Source: Chloroflexota bacterium (GTDB lineage: Bacteria; Chloroflexota; UBA6077; JACQUR01). From it: a DNA stretch of 7,906 nt. The stretch covers positions 1 to 7,906 of the forward strand of contig JACQUR010000314.1 in assembly GCA_016210245.1 (NCBI GenBank), written 5' to 3'. Below are positions 1-5,279 of this stretch, piece after piece. A program made the position numbers and the translations under genes. Every line of letters starts with the position of its first letter. Positions within the stretch are counted from its first letter, which is position 1. Under the pieces are notes generated by a model. The model was given only the letters and a program-made list of their open reading frames with translations, did not search any database and had not been told where the DNA came from.

Positions 1-25
1 CCTATAACCTCAAGGACGCGAGCCG

Positions 26-109
26 GAGTGCAGATTTGAGAGTGCAGATTTGAGATTTGAGAGTGCCGATTGCATGCAATCGGCACTCTCAAATCTCAAA
101 TCTGCACTC
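26..109. repeat. Heptamer-built palindrome (element 1), perfect 70-bp inverted repeat
   Basis: Positions 40-109 are a perfect palindrome: two 35-base arms that meet at 74/75 with no spacer. The left side reads as seven consecutive 7-base units from 26 to 74: GAGTGCA, GATTTGA, GAGTGCA, GATTTGA, GATTTGA, GAGTGCC, GATTGCA. The right side (75-109) is the reverse complement of the last five. The palindrome centre therefore falls exactly on a unit boundary, and the left arm is longer by exactly two units (26-39). It ends 4 bases beyond the stop of the minus-strand lipoprotein gene, so its transcript could fold into a very long hairpin and act as a terminator or RNA-stability element; there is no U-run, so a classical intrinsic terminator is not shown. 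Confidence 0.95.
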
Positions 110-113
110 CTCC

Positions 114-950
114 TCACTGGCCCGCGCTGATGGAGAGCACGACTGTGGCGCCCGGGGCAACCAGAGTGCCGTCCCTGGGCGACTGGTCGACCACGATGCC
201 CGCCGGCGCGGGCGACTGCGCCTGCCGGGTCTGCACCTGCAGCCCCATGCGGTTGAGCTGGGCGCGGGCGTCGTCCACGCGCATGCCCCGCACCAGCGGG
301 AGCGGGAGCGGCACCGGCGCGGGCGTGGGGCTGGGTGGTGGTGGGGTTGGCGTGGCCACCACGGCCGGCGTAGCAGTCGGGGTTGGGACCGGCGTCAGCG
401 TCGGTGGGGGGCTGGGGGGAGCGGTGGCGGTCCGGGTGGCGGTCGGCGAGGCGGTGGGCGTCGGGGTCGGCCCCAGGACCTTGAACCGCCACGCCAGAGT
501 GCCCATGCGGCGCAGATCGTCCATGGCGGCCATCCGCACCTCGTACTCGCCCGGCGCCAGCGCGCGGCTGAAGAACGCGGTCCAGTGCCGCTCGTCTCGC
601 CGCTCGATCTCCAGCGGTACGGGCAGGGCGTTGAACGAGGCGGTCACCTGGGCCAGGGCGCTGAAGCCCACCACGTCGGCGGCGATGCGCACCTCGCCCG
701 CGGCGACGCCGTCTTCGGGCGAGGGGACCATCTTCCACAGGACGGGCGGCTCGTCCGTCACCGGCTCTGGAGTGGGCGTGCGCGACGGCTCGGGCCGCGC
801 GACGGCCACCCGCGTGGGGGGCGACGGTTCGGCCGCTGGAGTTGGGGAATCAGCAGCGCTCGTCGGCTGGGCGCCCGCCGCGGGGCGGTCAACCGGTCGG
901 GCGCAGGCTGGGGCGAGCAGCAGCACGCACAGCGCCAGGCGGACGAGCAT
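114..950 (-). CDS. Secreted lipoprotein with Ig-like and C-terminal PASTA domain
   Basis: This encodes 278 residues if started at the ATG at 950. The N-terminus looks like a lipoprotein signal: a short start with one Arg, a Leu-rich core, then LLLAPAC with Cys16 as the candidate lipidated residue. Next come a Pro/Thr/Ser-rich stretch, a compact beta-rich region (roughly residues 75-155, ending AWRFKVL) that resembles a bacterial Ig-like domain, a long PTPTP-type linker (about 160-210), and a final PASTA domain (about 212-278) with the typical RGMRVDDARAQLNRMGL and VVDQSPRDGTLVAPGATV patterns. PASTA domains bind cell-wall muropeptides or beta-lactams in Ser/Thr kinases and penicillin-binding proteins; here no kinase or enzyme domain is attached. 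A role as an envelope-anchored wall-binding protein is inferred. A GTG at 977 would add nine residues, but it has no obvious ribosome site, whereas GAGGAGGG lies 13 bases before the ATG. Confidence 0.85.
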   Translation of the reverse strand: MLVRLALCVLLLAPACARPVDRPAAGAQPTSAADSPTPAAEPSPPTRVAVARPEPSRTPTPEPVTDEPPVLWKMVPSPEDGVAAGEVRIAADVVGFSALAQVTASFNALPVPLEIERRDERHWTAFFSRALAPGEYEVRMAAMDDLRRMGTLAWRFKVLGPTPTPTASPTATRTATAPPSPPPTLTPVPTPTATPAVVATPTPPPPSPTPAPVPLPLPLVRGMRVDDARAQLNRMGLQVQTRQAQSPAPAGIVVDQSPRDGTLVAPGATVVLSISAGQ

Positions 951-987
951 GGGTTGGGGCCTACCCTCCTCGTTCACAGCAGGCTTC

Positions 988-1017
988 AGGATACTCGCGC
1001 GCGCCTGTCGGCGACAA
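988..1017 (-). promoter_or_regulatory. Possible promoter of the PASTA lipoprotein gene
   Basis: On the minus strand TTGTCG (1017-1012) and TATCCT (993-988) are separated by 18 bases. Each matches the sigma70-type consensus at four of six positions. The predicted transcript start would be about 980, giving a leader of roughly 30 bases that contains the GAGGAGGG ribosome site (964-971). In a GC-rich genome such matches arise by chance, so this is only a candidate. Confidence 0.3.
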
Positions 1018-1030
1018 CGGGGGCCGCTGG

Positions 1031-1079
1031 CAGTCGGCAGTCGGCAGGCGGCAGAAGCCAGGAAGCAGGAGGCAGGAGA
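1031..1079 (+). repeat. One-armed tandem heptamer array (element 2)
   Basis: Seven consecutive 7-base units stand in register: CAGTCGG (1031), CAGTCGG (1038), CAGGCGG (1045), CAGAAGC (1052), CAGGAAG (1059), CAGGAGG (1066), CAGGAGA (1073). Every unit begins with CAG and the units drift from CAGTCGG to CAGGAGG. No long complementary arm exists nearby; only a small hairpin, GGCAG 1071-1075 with CTGCC 1081-1085, closes the 3' end. The array occupies the 225-base gap between the divergent lipoprotein and Uma2 genes, about 70 bases upstream of the TATAAT box. It appears to be a decayed or single-armed relative of the other heptamer elements. Confidence 0.8.
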
Positions 1080-1149
1080 GCTGCCTGCGGCGGGCGCGCC
1101 GCGACGAACTGCTGGAAAACCCGTGGCTCGGTCGGGCGCAGCAAGGGTC

Positions 1150-1167
1150 TATAATGCCTTCAGGAGG
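1150..1167 (+). promoter_or_regulatory. TATAAT box and Shine-Dalgarno ahead of the Uma2 gene
   Basis: A perfect TATAAT lies at 1150-1155 and a perfect AGGAGG at 1162-1167, with the ATG at 1176 (8-base spacing). No convincing TTGACA-like -35 box is seen 16-18 bases upstream (the region around 1127-1132 reads CTCGGT). Transcription from this box would start close to or inside the Shine-Dalgarno sequence, giving a very short leader. That is a little odd, so an upstream promoter may also contribute. It is the likely start of the Uma2 - carboxylase - lyase transcript. Confidence 0.55.
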
Positions 1168-1175
1168 CAGTAGCG

Positions 1176-1718
1176 ATGGCACGCGTCCGCTTCAAGGCCA
1201 GCGATATCTGGGAGGCGCCCGAAGACGAGTACCGCTACGAGGTCATCGACGGGGAGCTGTACATGACACCATCGCCTTCCTGGGGGCACCAGGAGGTGCT
1301 GGGGAATCTCTACCTGTTCGTAGCCGGTTGGGTTCGCCAACACCGCCTGGGCAAGGTGGTGGAGGCGCCCGTTGGAGTGGTGCTGGATGACGAAAACGGT
1401 GTCCAGCCCGACCTGGTGTATGTTTCCCGCGAGCGCCTGGGCATCATCAGCCATCGGGGGGTCGAGGGGCCGCCCGACCTCGTCGTGGAAGTGCTCTCGC
1501 CCAGCACCGAGGCGCGTGACCGTGGGATCAAGCTGCGACGGTACGCCGCGGCCGGCATCCCCCACTACTGGATCGTGGATCCGGAGGCTCGGACCATCGA
1601 GAGCTACCGCCTGGGCGAGCAGGGGTACGAGCGGGCGGGCATCTACGGCCCTGGCAGCAGCTTCCACCCCGAGCTGTTCCCCGGTCTGGAGATTGCTATC
1701 GACGACCTCTGGTCCTGA
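1176..1718 (+). CDS. Uma2-family (DUF820) PD-(D/E)XK endonuclease-like protein
   Basis: This 180-residue protein has the full Uma2/DUF820 pattern. RYEVIDGELY (residues 20-29) carries the conserved Glu22. Asp79 sits in GVQPDLVYV and Glu105 in PDLVVEVLSPST. A basic helix with Lys119 (RGIKLRRYAAAGI) supplies the displaced lysine, followed by YWIVDP. These are the acidic and basic residues of the PD-(D/E)XK nuclease fold; all appear present, so the protein is probably not decayed. The family is hugely expanded in cyanobacteria and Chloroflexota, but its physiological substrate is not established. A strong AGGAGG precedes the ATG. The stop is 21 bases before the carboxylase start, which suggests co-transcription with a metabolic gene to which it has no obvious relation. 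Confidence 0.92.
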   Translation: MARVRFKASDIWEAPEDEYRYEVIDGELYMTPSPSWGHQEVLGNLYLFVAGWVRQHRLGKVVEAPVGVVLDDENGVQPDLVYVSRERLGIISHRGVEGPPDLVVEVLSPSTEARDRGIKLRRYAAAGIPHYWIVDPEARTIESYRLGEQGYERAGIYGPGSSFHPELFPGLEIAIDDLWS

Positions 1719-1739
1719 CCAGGTGGAGTCGAGAGAGCA

Positions 1740-3725
1740 GTGTTCCGCAAAATCCTGATCGCCAACCGCGGCGAGATCGCCGTGCGCATTGCCCGCGCCT
1801 GCCGCGAGCTGGGCGTGCGCGCGGCCGTGGTGTACTCGGAGGCCGATCGACGGGCGCTGCACGTGCTCCAGGCCGAGGAGGCCTACTGTATCGGACCAGC
1901 CCCCGTCCGCGAGAGCTACCTCAACATCCCGGCCCTGATCGACGCCGCCCGGCGGGCCGGAGCGGAGGCGCTCCATCCCGGTTACGGCTTCCTCTCCGAA
2001 GACCCGGCCCTGGCCGAGGCCTGCCAGGAGGCGGGGATCGTGTTCGTGGGGCCGCCGCCCGAGGCGATGCGGCTGATGGGCGACAAGGCCGCGGCGAAGG
2101 TGGCCGTCGAGCGGGTGGGCGTACCGACGGTGCCGGGCTACCACGGTGAGGACGACAGCCTGGAGGCCCTGCGGCGCGAGGCGCGGCGGATCGGCTTCCC
2201 GCTGCTGATCAAGGCGGCCGGGGGCGGCGGGGGGCGCGGGATGCGCATCGTCCGCCAGGCGGGCGAGCTGGAGGCGGCGGTGGAGAGCGCGCGGCGGGAG
2301 GCCCGGGCCGCCTTCGGCAACGGCCGCCTGTTGCTGGAGCGACTGCTGGAGCGCCCCCGCCACGTCGAGGTGCAGGTGCTGGGCGACCGCTTCGGCAAGC
2401 TGATCTCCCTGGGCGAGCGCGAGTGCTCCATCCAGCGCCGCCACCAGAAGGTGGTGGAGGAGGCGCCCTCGCCAGCGGTGGACGCGGCGCTGCGCCAGCG
2501 CCTGGGCGAGGCGGCCGTGCGGGCCGCGCGCGCGGCGGGCTACCAGAACGCGGGCACGGTGGAGTTCCTACTCGACCAGGAGGGCAGCTTCTACTTCCTG
2601 GAGATGAACACCCGCCTCCAGGTGGAGCACCCGGTGACCGAACTGGCCACCGGCCTGGACCTGGTGAAGCTGCAACTCGCCCTGGCGGCGGGGGAGCCGC
2701 TGGCGCTCGACCAGGAACAGCTCGCCCTACGCGGCCACGCTATCGAGTGCCGCGTCGATGCGGAGGACCCCTTCCACGATCACCTGCCAGCCGCCGGGCG
2801 GATCGAGCGTTTCGAGCCACCACAGGGGCCGGGCGTGCGCAACGACGTGGGCACCTACAGTGGCGACCAGGTGAGTCTCCACTACGACCCCCTCCTGGCC
2901 AAGCTGATCGTCTACGCCGAGGACCGCGCCGCCGCCGTGGCCCGGCTGGAGGCTGCCCTGGAGCGCTACGCGGTCGTCGGGGTGCCGACGAACCTGCCCT
3001 TGCTGCGCCGCGTGGCCGCGCACCCCGAGTTCCGCGCCGGCCGCCTGCACACCGCCTTCCTGGACCTCGCCTGGCAGCCCCAGGAGACGCCCGCCCCGGC
3101 GCCGACCGAGGTGTTGCTGGCCGTGGCCGCCTTCGAGCTGGGTGCCGGCACCGAGCCCTCCGCTCCGGCCGGCCCCTGGGCCTCGGGGCCATGGCAGCCG
3201 GGCCGGAGCGGGCTGCCCGTTCGCTATGTGGTCGACGGTCGCACGGAACGGGTGATCGTCGCGGCGCCCCTCGCCAGGGGCGAGCCCTGGCGCATCGAGC
3301 GCCGCGGCGAGCGGCTGGAGGCGGCGATCGAGCCGGCAGAGCCCGGGCGGCTGCTGCTGCGCCAGGGAGCGCGCGTCGGGACCGCGACCGTGAGCCGCGA
3401 GTCCGGCGGCTGGCTGGTGGACTGGGGCGGGTGCCAGTGGCGCATCGAGCGCCCAACTCCGCCCAGCCTGGCCGCCGCGGCCAGCGCCCGCTCTGACGGC
3501 CACGCCCACCGTGCGCTCAGCGCGCCCATGCCCGGCAAGGTGGTGCGGGTAGCCGTGGCCGAGGGCGAGCGCGTCGCCGCCCACCAGCTCCTGGTGGTGC
3601 TGGAGGCAATGAAGATCGAGCACCCGATCAACGCGCCCTTCGACGGCACCATCCGCCGCCTGCTCTACCCCGAGGGCGCCGTGGTCGATGGCGGCACGCT
3701 GCTGGTGGAGCTGGAGGCGAAGTGA
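1740..3725 (+). CDS. mccA: Biotin-dependent acyl-CoA carboxylase alpha subunit, probably methylcrotonyl-CoA carboxylase
   Basis: This 661-residue protein carboxylates its own biotin with ATP and bicarbonate and passes CO2 to a separate carboxyltransferase subunit. The order is: biotin carboxylase N-domain (1-112, starting FRKILIANRGEIAVRI); ATP-grasp domain (about 115-325) with the Gly-rich loop after Lys158 and EMNTRLQVEHPVTE at 288-301 (Glu288, Arg292 and Glu296 in catalytic positions); C-domain to about 445; a divergent linker (450-590) as in methylcrotonyl/propionyl-CoA carboxylase alpha chains; and a biotinyl domain with EAMKIEH, where Lys625 is the biotinylation site. Length and domain order fit MccA/LiuD or PccA. 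The downstream HMG-CoA lyase favours MccA (leucine breakdown), but no beta subunit is in the window. The start is GTG, with GGAG at 1725-1728. The TGA stop shares its last two bases with the start of a repeat arm. Confidence 0.93.
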   Translation: MFRKILIANRGEIAVRIARACRELGVRAAVVYSEADRRALHVLQAEEAYCIGPAPVRESYLNIPALIDAARRAGAEALHPGYGFLSEDPALAEACQEAGIVFVGPPPEAMRLMGDKAAAKVAVERVGVPTVPGYHGEDDSLEALRREARRIGFPLLIKAAGGGGGRGMRIVRQAGELEAAVESARREARAAFGNGRLLLERLLERPRHVEVQVLGDRFGKLISLGERECSIQRRHQKVVEEAPSPAVDAALRQRLGEAAVRAARAAGYQNAGTVEFLLDQEGSFYFLEMNTRLQVEHPVTELATGLDLVKLQLALAAGEPLALDQEQLALRGHAIECRVDAEDPFHDHLPAAGRIERFEPPQGPGVRNDVGTYSGDQVSLHYDPLLAKLIVYAEDRAAAVARLEAALERYAVVGVPTNLPLLRRVAAHPEFRAGRLHTAFLDLAWQPQETPAPAPTEVLLAVAAFELGAGTEPSAPAGPWASGPWQPGRSGLPVRYVVDGRTERVIVAAPLARGEPWRIERRGERLEAAIEPAEPGRLLLRQGARVGTATVSRESGGWLVDWGGCQWRIERPTPPSLAAAASARSDGHAHRALSAPMPGKVVRVAVAEGERVAAHQLLVVLEAMKIEHPINAPFDGTIRRLLYPEGAVVDGGTLLVELEAK

Positions 3726-3870
3726 TTTTGGATTTTGGATTTTGGATTTTGGATTGTTGCGCGGGGGACCTTGTCTGCAGCCGTGAACGCAGAGACAGCG
3801 CGGGCTGTACGTGGAGTCTCGGACGATGCTGAATCCGCAATCCAAAATCCAAAATCCAAAATCCAAAATC
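3724..3870. repeat. Heptamer inverted repeat (element 3), GATTTTG arms
   Basis: The left arm 3724-3756 is (GATTTTG)x4 followed by GATTG. The right arm 3838-3870 is its exact reverse complement, CAATC followed by (CAAAATC)x4. The match is perfect over 33 bases, with an 81-base spacer (3757-3837). The left arm overlaps the stop codon of the carboxylase gene. The spacer holds the ribosome site and ATG of the HMG-CoA lyase gene, and the right arm is translated as residues 5-15 of that lyase. Because three 7-base units make 21 bases, the arm encodes a 7-residue periodic peptide (SKIQNPK). In mRNA the arms would form a long A/U-rich stem. Confidence 0.95.
3813..3816 (+). promoter_or_regulatory. Ribosome site that fixes the HMG-CoA lyase start
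   Basis: GGAG at 3813-3816 is 9 bases before the ATG at 3826. No ATG lies further downstream in frame before the conserved core, and the later CTG (3880) and GTG (3898) have no Shine-Dalgarno sequence before them. This supports a start in the repeat spacer, with the repeat arm being translated. Confidence 0.6.
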
Positions 3871-4785
3871 CTCTCCGGCCTGCCTCGGCGCGTCACCGTG
3901 GTCGAGGTCGGCCCGCGCGACGGGCTCCAGAACGAGCGCACCCCGGTTTCGACCGAGGCCAAGGTGCGCTTCATCGACGCCCTCTCGTCCGCGGGCCTGG
4001 CGGTGGTGGAGGCCACCTCGTTCGTCCATCCCAAAGCGGTGCCCCAACTAGCCGACGCCGAGGCGGTGCTCGGTGCCATCACCCGCCGCCCGGGGACGCG
4101 CTACCCCTCCCTGGTGCCCAACCCCCGCGGGCTCGAGCGGGCGCTGCGGGCCGGCGCGCGGGAGATCGCCGTGTTCACCGCCGCCTCGGAGAGCTTCAAC
4201 CGCCGCAATATCAACCGCACGATCGACGAGTCGTTCCGGGACATCGCCGCGGTCATGGAGCAGGCGCGCCCGGCTGGGCTGTGGGTGCGGGGCTACGTCT
4301 CCACAGCCTTCGGCTGCCCCTACGAGGGCGAGGTGCCGGCCGCGCGGGCGATGGAGGTGGCCGAGCGGCTGCTGGACCTGGGCGTGGACGAGGTGTCCAT
4401 CGGCGACACGATCGGCGTAGCAACGCCACGCCAGGTGGAGGTGGTGCTGGGCGCGCTGCTCCAGCGCCTCCCCGCCCGGCGGCTGGGCCTGCACTTCCAC
4501 GATACCCGTGGCACGGCCCTGGCCAACACCCTGATTGCGCTGCAGATGGGTATCAGCGTGTTCGATGCCTCGGCCGGCGGGCTCGGCGGCTGCCCCTACG
4601 CCCCGGGCGCAGCCGGCAACCTGGCCACCGAGGACCTGCTCTACATGCTGCACGGCATGGGCATCGAAACCGGCGTCGACCTCGACCAGGTCGCCGCCGC
4701 CTCGCGCGCCATCCTGGCCGAGCTCGGCCGCCCGCCGAGCAGCAAGTATCTCCAGGTTGGAGGTTGCTACGGGTTTGAGGTTTGA
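3826..4785 (+). CDS. liuE: Hydroxymethylglutaryl-CoA lyase with repeat-encoded termini
   Basis: This cleaves HMG-CoA to acetyl-CoA and acetoacetate, the last step of leucine catabolism (also called mvaB). With the ATG at 3826 it has 319 residues. The TIM-barrel signature is complete: VEVGPRDGLQNE with catalytic Arg31 and Asp32; FHPKAV-type region VHPKAVPQ; metal-binding His223 and His225 in HFHDTRGTALAN; and the mobile loop GGLGGCPYAPGAAGN with catalytic Cys256. The conserved core runs from about residue 21 to 308. The first about 16 residues (N3-I15, NPQSKIQNPKSKI) come from one arm of a heptamer repeat, and the last ten (QVGGCYGFEV) plus the TGA stop come from another. Homologues normally have neither extension. 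It follows the carboxylase by 100 bases, most of that gap being repeat. The core should be active; the tails are presumably disordered. Confidence 0.93.
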   Translation: MLNPQSKIQNPKSKILSGLPRRVTVVEVGPRDGLQNERTPVSTEAKVRFIDALSSAGLAVVEATSFVHPKAVPQLADAEAVLGAITRRPGTRYPSLVPNPRGLERALRAGAREIAVFTAASESFNRRNINRTIDESFRDIAAVMEQARPAGLWVRGYVSTAFGCPYEGEVPAARAMEVAERLLDLGVDEVSIGDTIGVATPRQVEVVLGALLQRLPARRLGLHFHDTRGTALANTLIALQMGISVFDASAGGLGGCPYAPGAAGNLATEDLLYMLHGMGIETGVDLDQVAAASRAILAELGRPPSSKYLQVGGCYGFEV

Positions 4786-4836
4786 GGTTGGAGGTTGGAA
4801 GGCCCTTCAACCTCCAACCCGTAGCAACCTCCAATC
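4754..4836. repeat. Heptamer inverted repeat (element 4), AGGTTGG/AGGTTTG arms
   Basis: The left arm has units AGGTTGG (4754), AGGTTGC (4761), a TAC interruption, GGGTTTG (4771), AGGTTTG (4778), AGGTTGG (4785) and AGGTTGG (4792). The 19 bases 4757-4775 are the exact complement of 4816-4834, including the TAC interruption. Further in, GGAGGTTG (4790-4797) pairs with CAACCTCC (4808-4815). The left arm carries an unpaired 14-base bulge, 4776-4789, equal to two units, and the lyase stop codon (4783-4785) lies inside it. The element lies between the convergent lyase and metallothionein-like genes, ending a few bases before the latter's stop, so it may serve as a terminator for both strands. Confidence 0.92.
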
Positions 4837-4839
4837 CGC

Positions 4840-5013
4840 CTAGCTGCGCTTGGCACCCCCCGAGACAGCCACGCGGGCGGTCGGCGGGCTGGTGACGCGG
4901 CAGCTACAGTAGGTCCGGTCCGCGCAGCCCTGGCAGCAGTAGAGCACGCCATCCTGGTTGATCGCTTGGCCGCCGATGGTCAGGCCGCAGTTGGGACAGC
5001 TCAGTCCAGACAT
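4840..5013 (-). CDS. Small metallothionein-like metal-binding protein
   Basis: This is a 57-residue protein with seven cysteines in the first 38 residues: Cys6 and Cys9 (CPNC), Cys26, Cys27 and Cys30 (YCCQGCAD), Cys36 and Cys38 (CSC). The spacing around AINQDGVLYCCQGCAD resembles bacterial metallothioneins of the SmtA/BmtA type, where a DG-x-x-YC-x-x-CA segment is typical. It has fewer Cys at both ends than those proteins and no His-rich tail. It probably binds zinc or another soft metal in the cytoplasm; metal and role are inferred. The ATG at 5013 is preceded by AAAGGAGGG with about 4 bases between, a strong ribosome site; an open frame continues upstream to 5130 but lacks the family pattern. 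It is divergent from the molybdoenzyme gene and convergent with the lyase gene. Confidence 0.78.
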   Translation of the reverse strand: MSGLSCPNCGLTIGGQAINQDGVLYCCQGCADRTYCSCRVTSPPTARVAVSGGAKRS

Positions 5014-5091
5014 GTACCCTCCTTTGGGTTGAGGCGCTACCCCTCGTTGGTGCGCCGGTTCTGGGCCGCTTCTATTGCGCTTTTCTTGTCC

Positions 5092-5119
5092 CCCCACCCG
5101 GTCCGCTGACCGTGTGGGG
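5092..5119 (-). promoter_or_regulatory. Strong hairpin in the leader of the metallothionein-like gene
   Basis: CCCCACCCGGTC (5092-5103) and GACCGTGTGGGG (5108-5119) form a 12-bp inverted repeat with one mismatch and a 4-base loop. If transcription starts at the proposed promoter near 5178, this hairpin lies inside a leader of about 165 bases, roughly 80 bases before the ATG. No U-run follows on the minus strand, so it is not an evident intrinsic terminator. It does not have the 7-base build of the other repeats. A regulatory role is possible but unproven. Confidence 0.5.
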
Positions 5120-5184
5120 CTCCCAGGCACGTCGAGCCGTTTGTTCTCCGGATGGCGAACGCCGCAAGTGCTGCCAACCTCCTT

Positions 5185-5213
5185 AGCATACCCGGGCCTG
5201 CTGCGGTTGGCAA
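5185..5213 (-). promoter_or_regulatory. Candidate sigma70 promoter of the metallothionein-like gene
   Basis: On the minus strand TTGCCA (5213-5208, five of six consensus bases) and TATGCT (5190-5185, four of six) are spaced by exactly 17 bases. Transcription would begin near 5178, leaving an unusually long leader of about 165 bases for a 57-codon gene. The plus-strand promoter of the divergent molybdoenzyme gene must overlap or adjoin this region, but I see no convincing pair of boxes for it. Confidence 0.5.
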
Positions 5214-5219
5214 TAGGGG

Positions 5220-5237
5220 ACGGTAGACGGGCACCGT
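5220..5237 (+). promoter_or_regulatory. Small inverted repeat upstream of the molybdoenzyme gene
   Basis: ACGGT (5220-5224) and ACCGT (5233-5237) are inverted with an 8-base gap, and TAGAC occurs at 5224-5228 and again at 5240-5244. They lie 40-60 bases before the start codon, where an operator might sit. The arms are only 5 bases long, so chance is a real alternative. Confidence 0.2.
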
Positions 5238-5267
5238 GTTAGACTGCTGTCTGGTGGGGCGGCAATT

Positions 5268-5273
5268 AGGAGG
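5268..5273 (+). promoter_or_regulatory. Ribosome site selecting the GTG start of the molybdoenzyme
   Basis: A perfect AGGAGG sits 6 bases before the GTG at 5280. An in-frame ATG at 5313 also has GGAGG (5300-5304) 8 bases before it, so a start 11 residues later cannot be excluded. Both starts precede the iron-sulfur cysteines. Confidence 0.65.
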
Positions 5274-5279
5274 TGGCGC

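Noticed and set aside
26..109. CRISPR array
   Set aside because: The repeats are 7-base units without spacers and the sequence is palindromic; there is no repeat-spacer alternation and no cas gene.
951..977. GTG at 977 as the lipoprotein start
   Set aside because: It would put nine polar residues before the signal peptide and has no Shine-Dalgarno sequence; the ATG at 950 gives a normal lipoprotein signal.
57..1173. Two long plus-strand frames overlapping the lipoprotein gene
   Set aside because: They are antisense to the PT-rich linker and PASTA domain, give Gly/Val/Arg-rich translation without domains, and start inside the palindrome.
3811..3825. GTG at 3811 as the HMG-CoA lyase start
   Set aside because: It overlaps the GGAG ribosome site (3813-3816) that serves the ATG at 3826, and nothing suitable lies upstream of it.
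1149..4082. Long minus-strand frames opposite the Uma2, carboxylase and lyase genes
   Set aside because: No family signature; the plus-strand products are complete and well recognised.
5014..5180. A small extra peptide or N-terminal extension upstream of the metallothionein-like protein
   Set aside because: The upstream in-frame sequence to 5130 lacks the family pattern and a ribosome site, whereas AAAGGAGGG sits directly before 5013. A TTG near 5177 is too close to its GGAGG to be credible.
5207..5245. Plus-strand promoter TTGGCA (5207) with TAGACT (5240) for the molybdoenzyme
   Set aside because: The gap is 27 bases, too long for a sigma70 promoter; no better -10 at 16-18 bases is seen.
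5014..5279. Molybdenum-cofactor riboswitch or tRNA in the divergent intergenic region
   Set aside because: Only one simple hairpin (5092-5119), on the side of the metallothionein-like gene, and no multi-helix conserved core or cloverleaf could be recognised.
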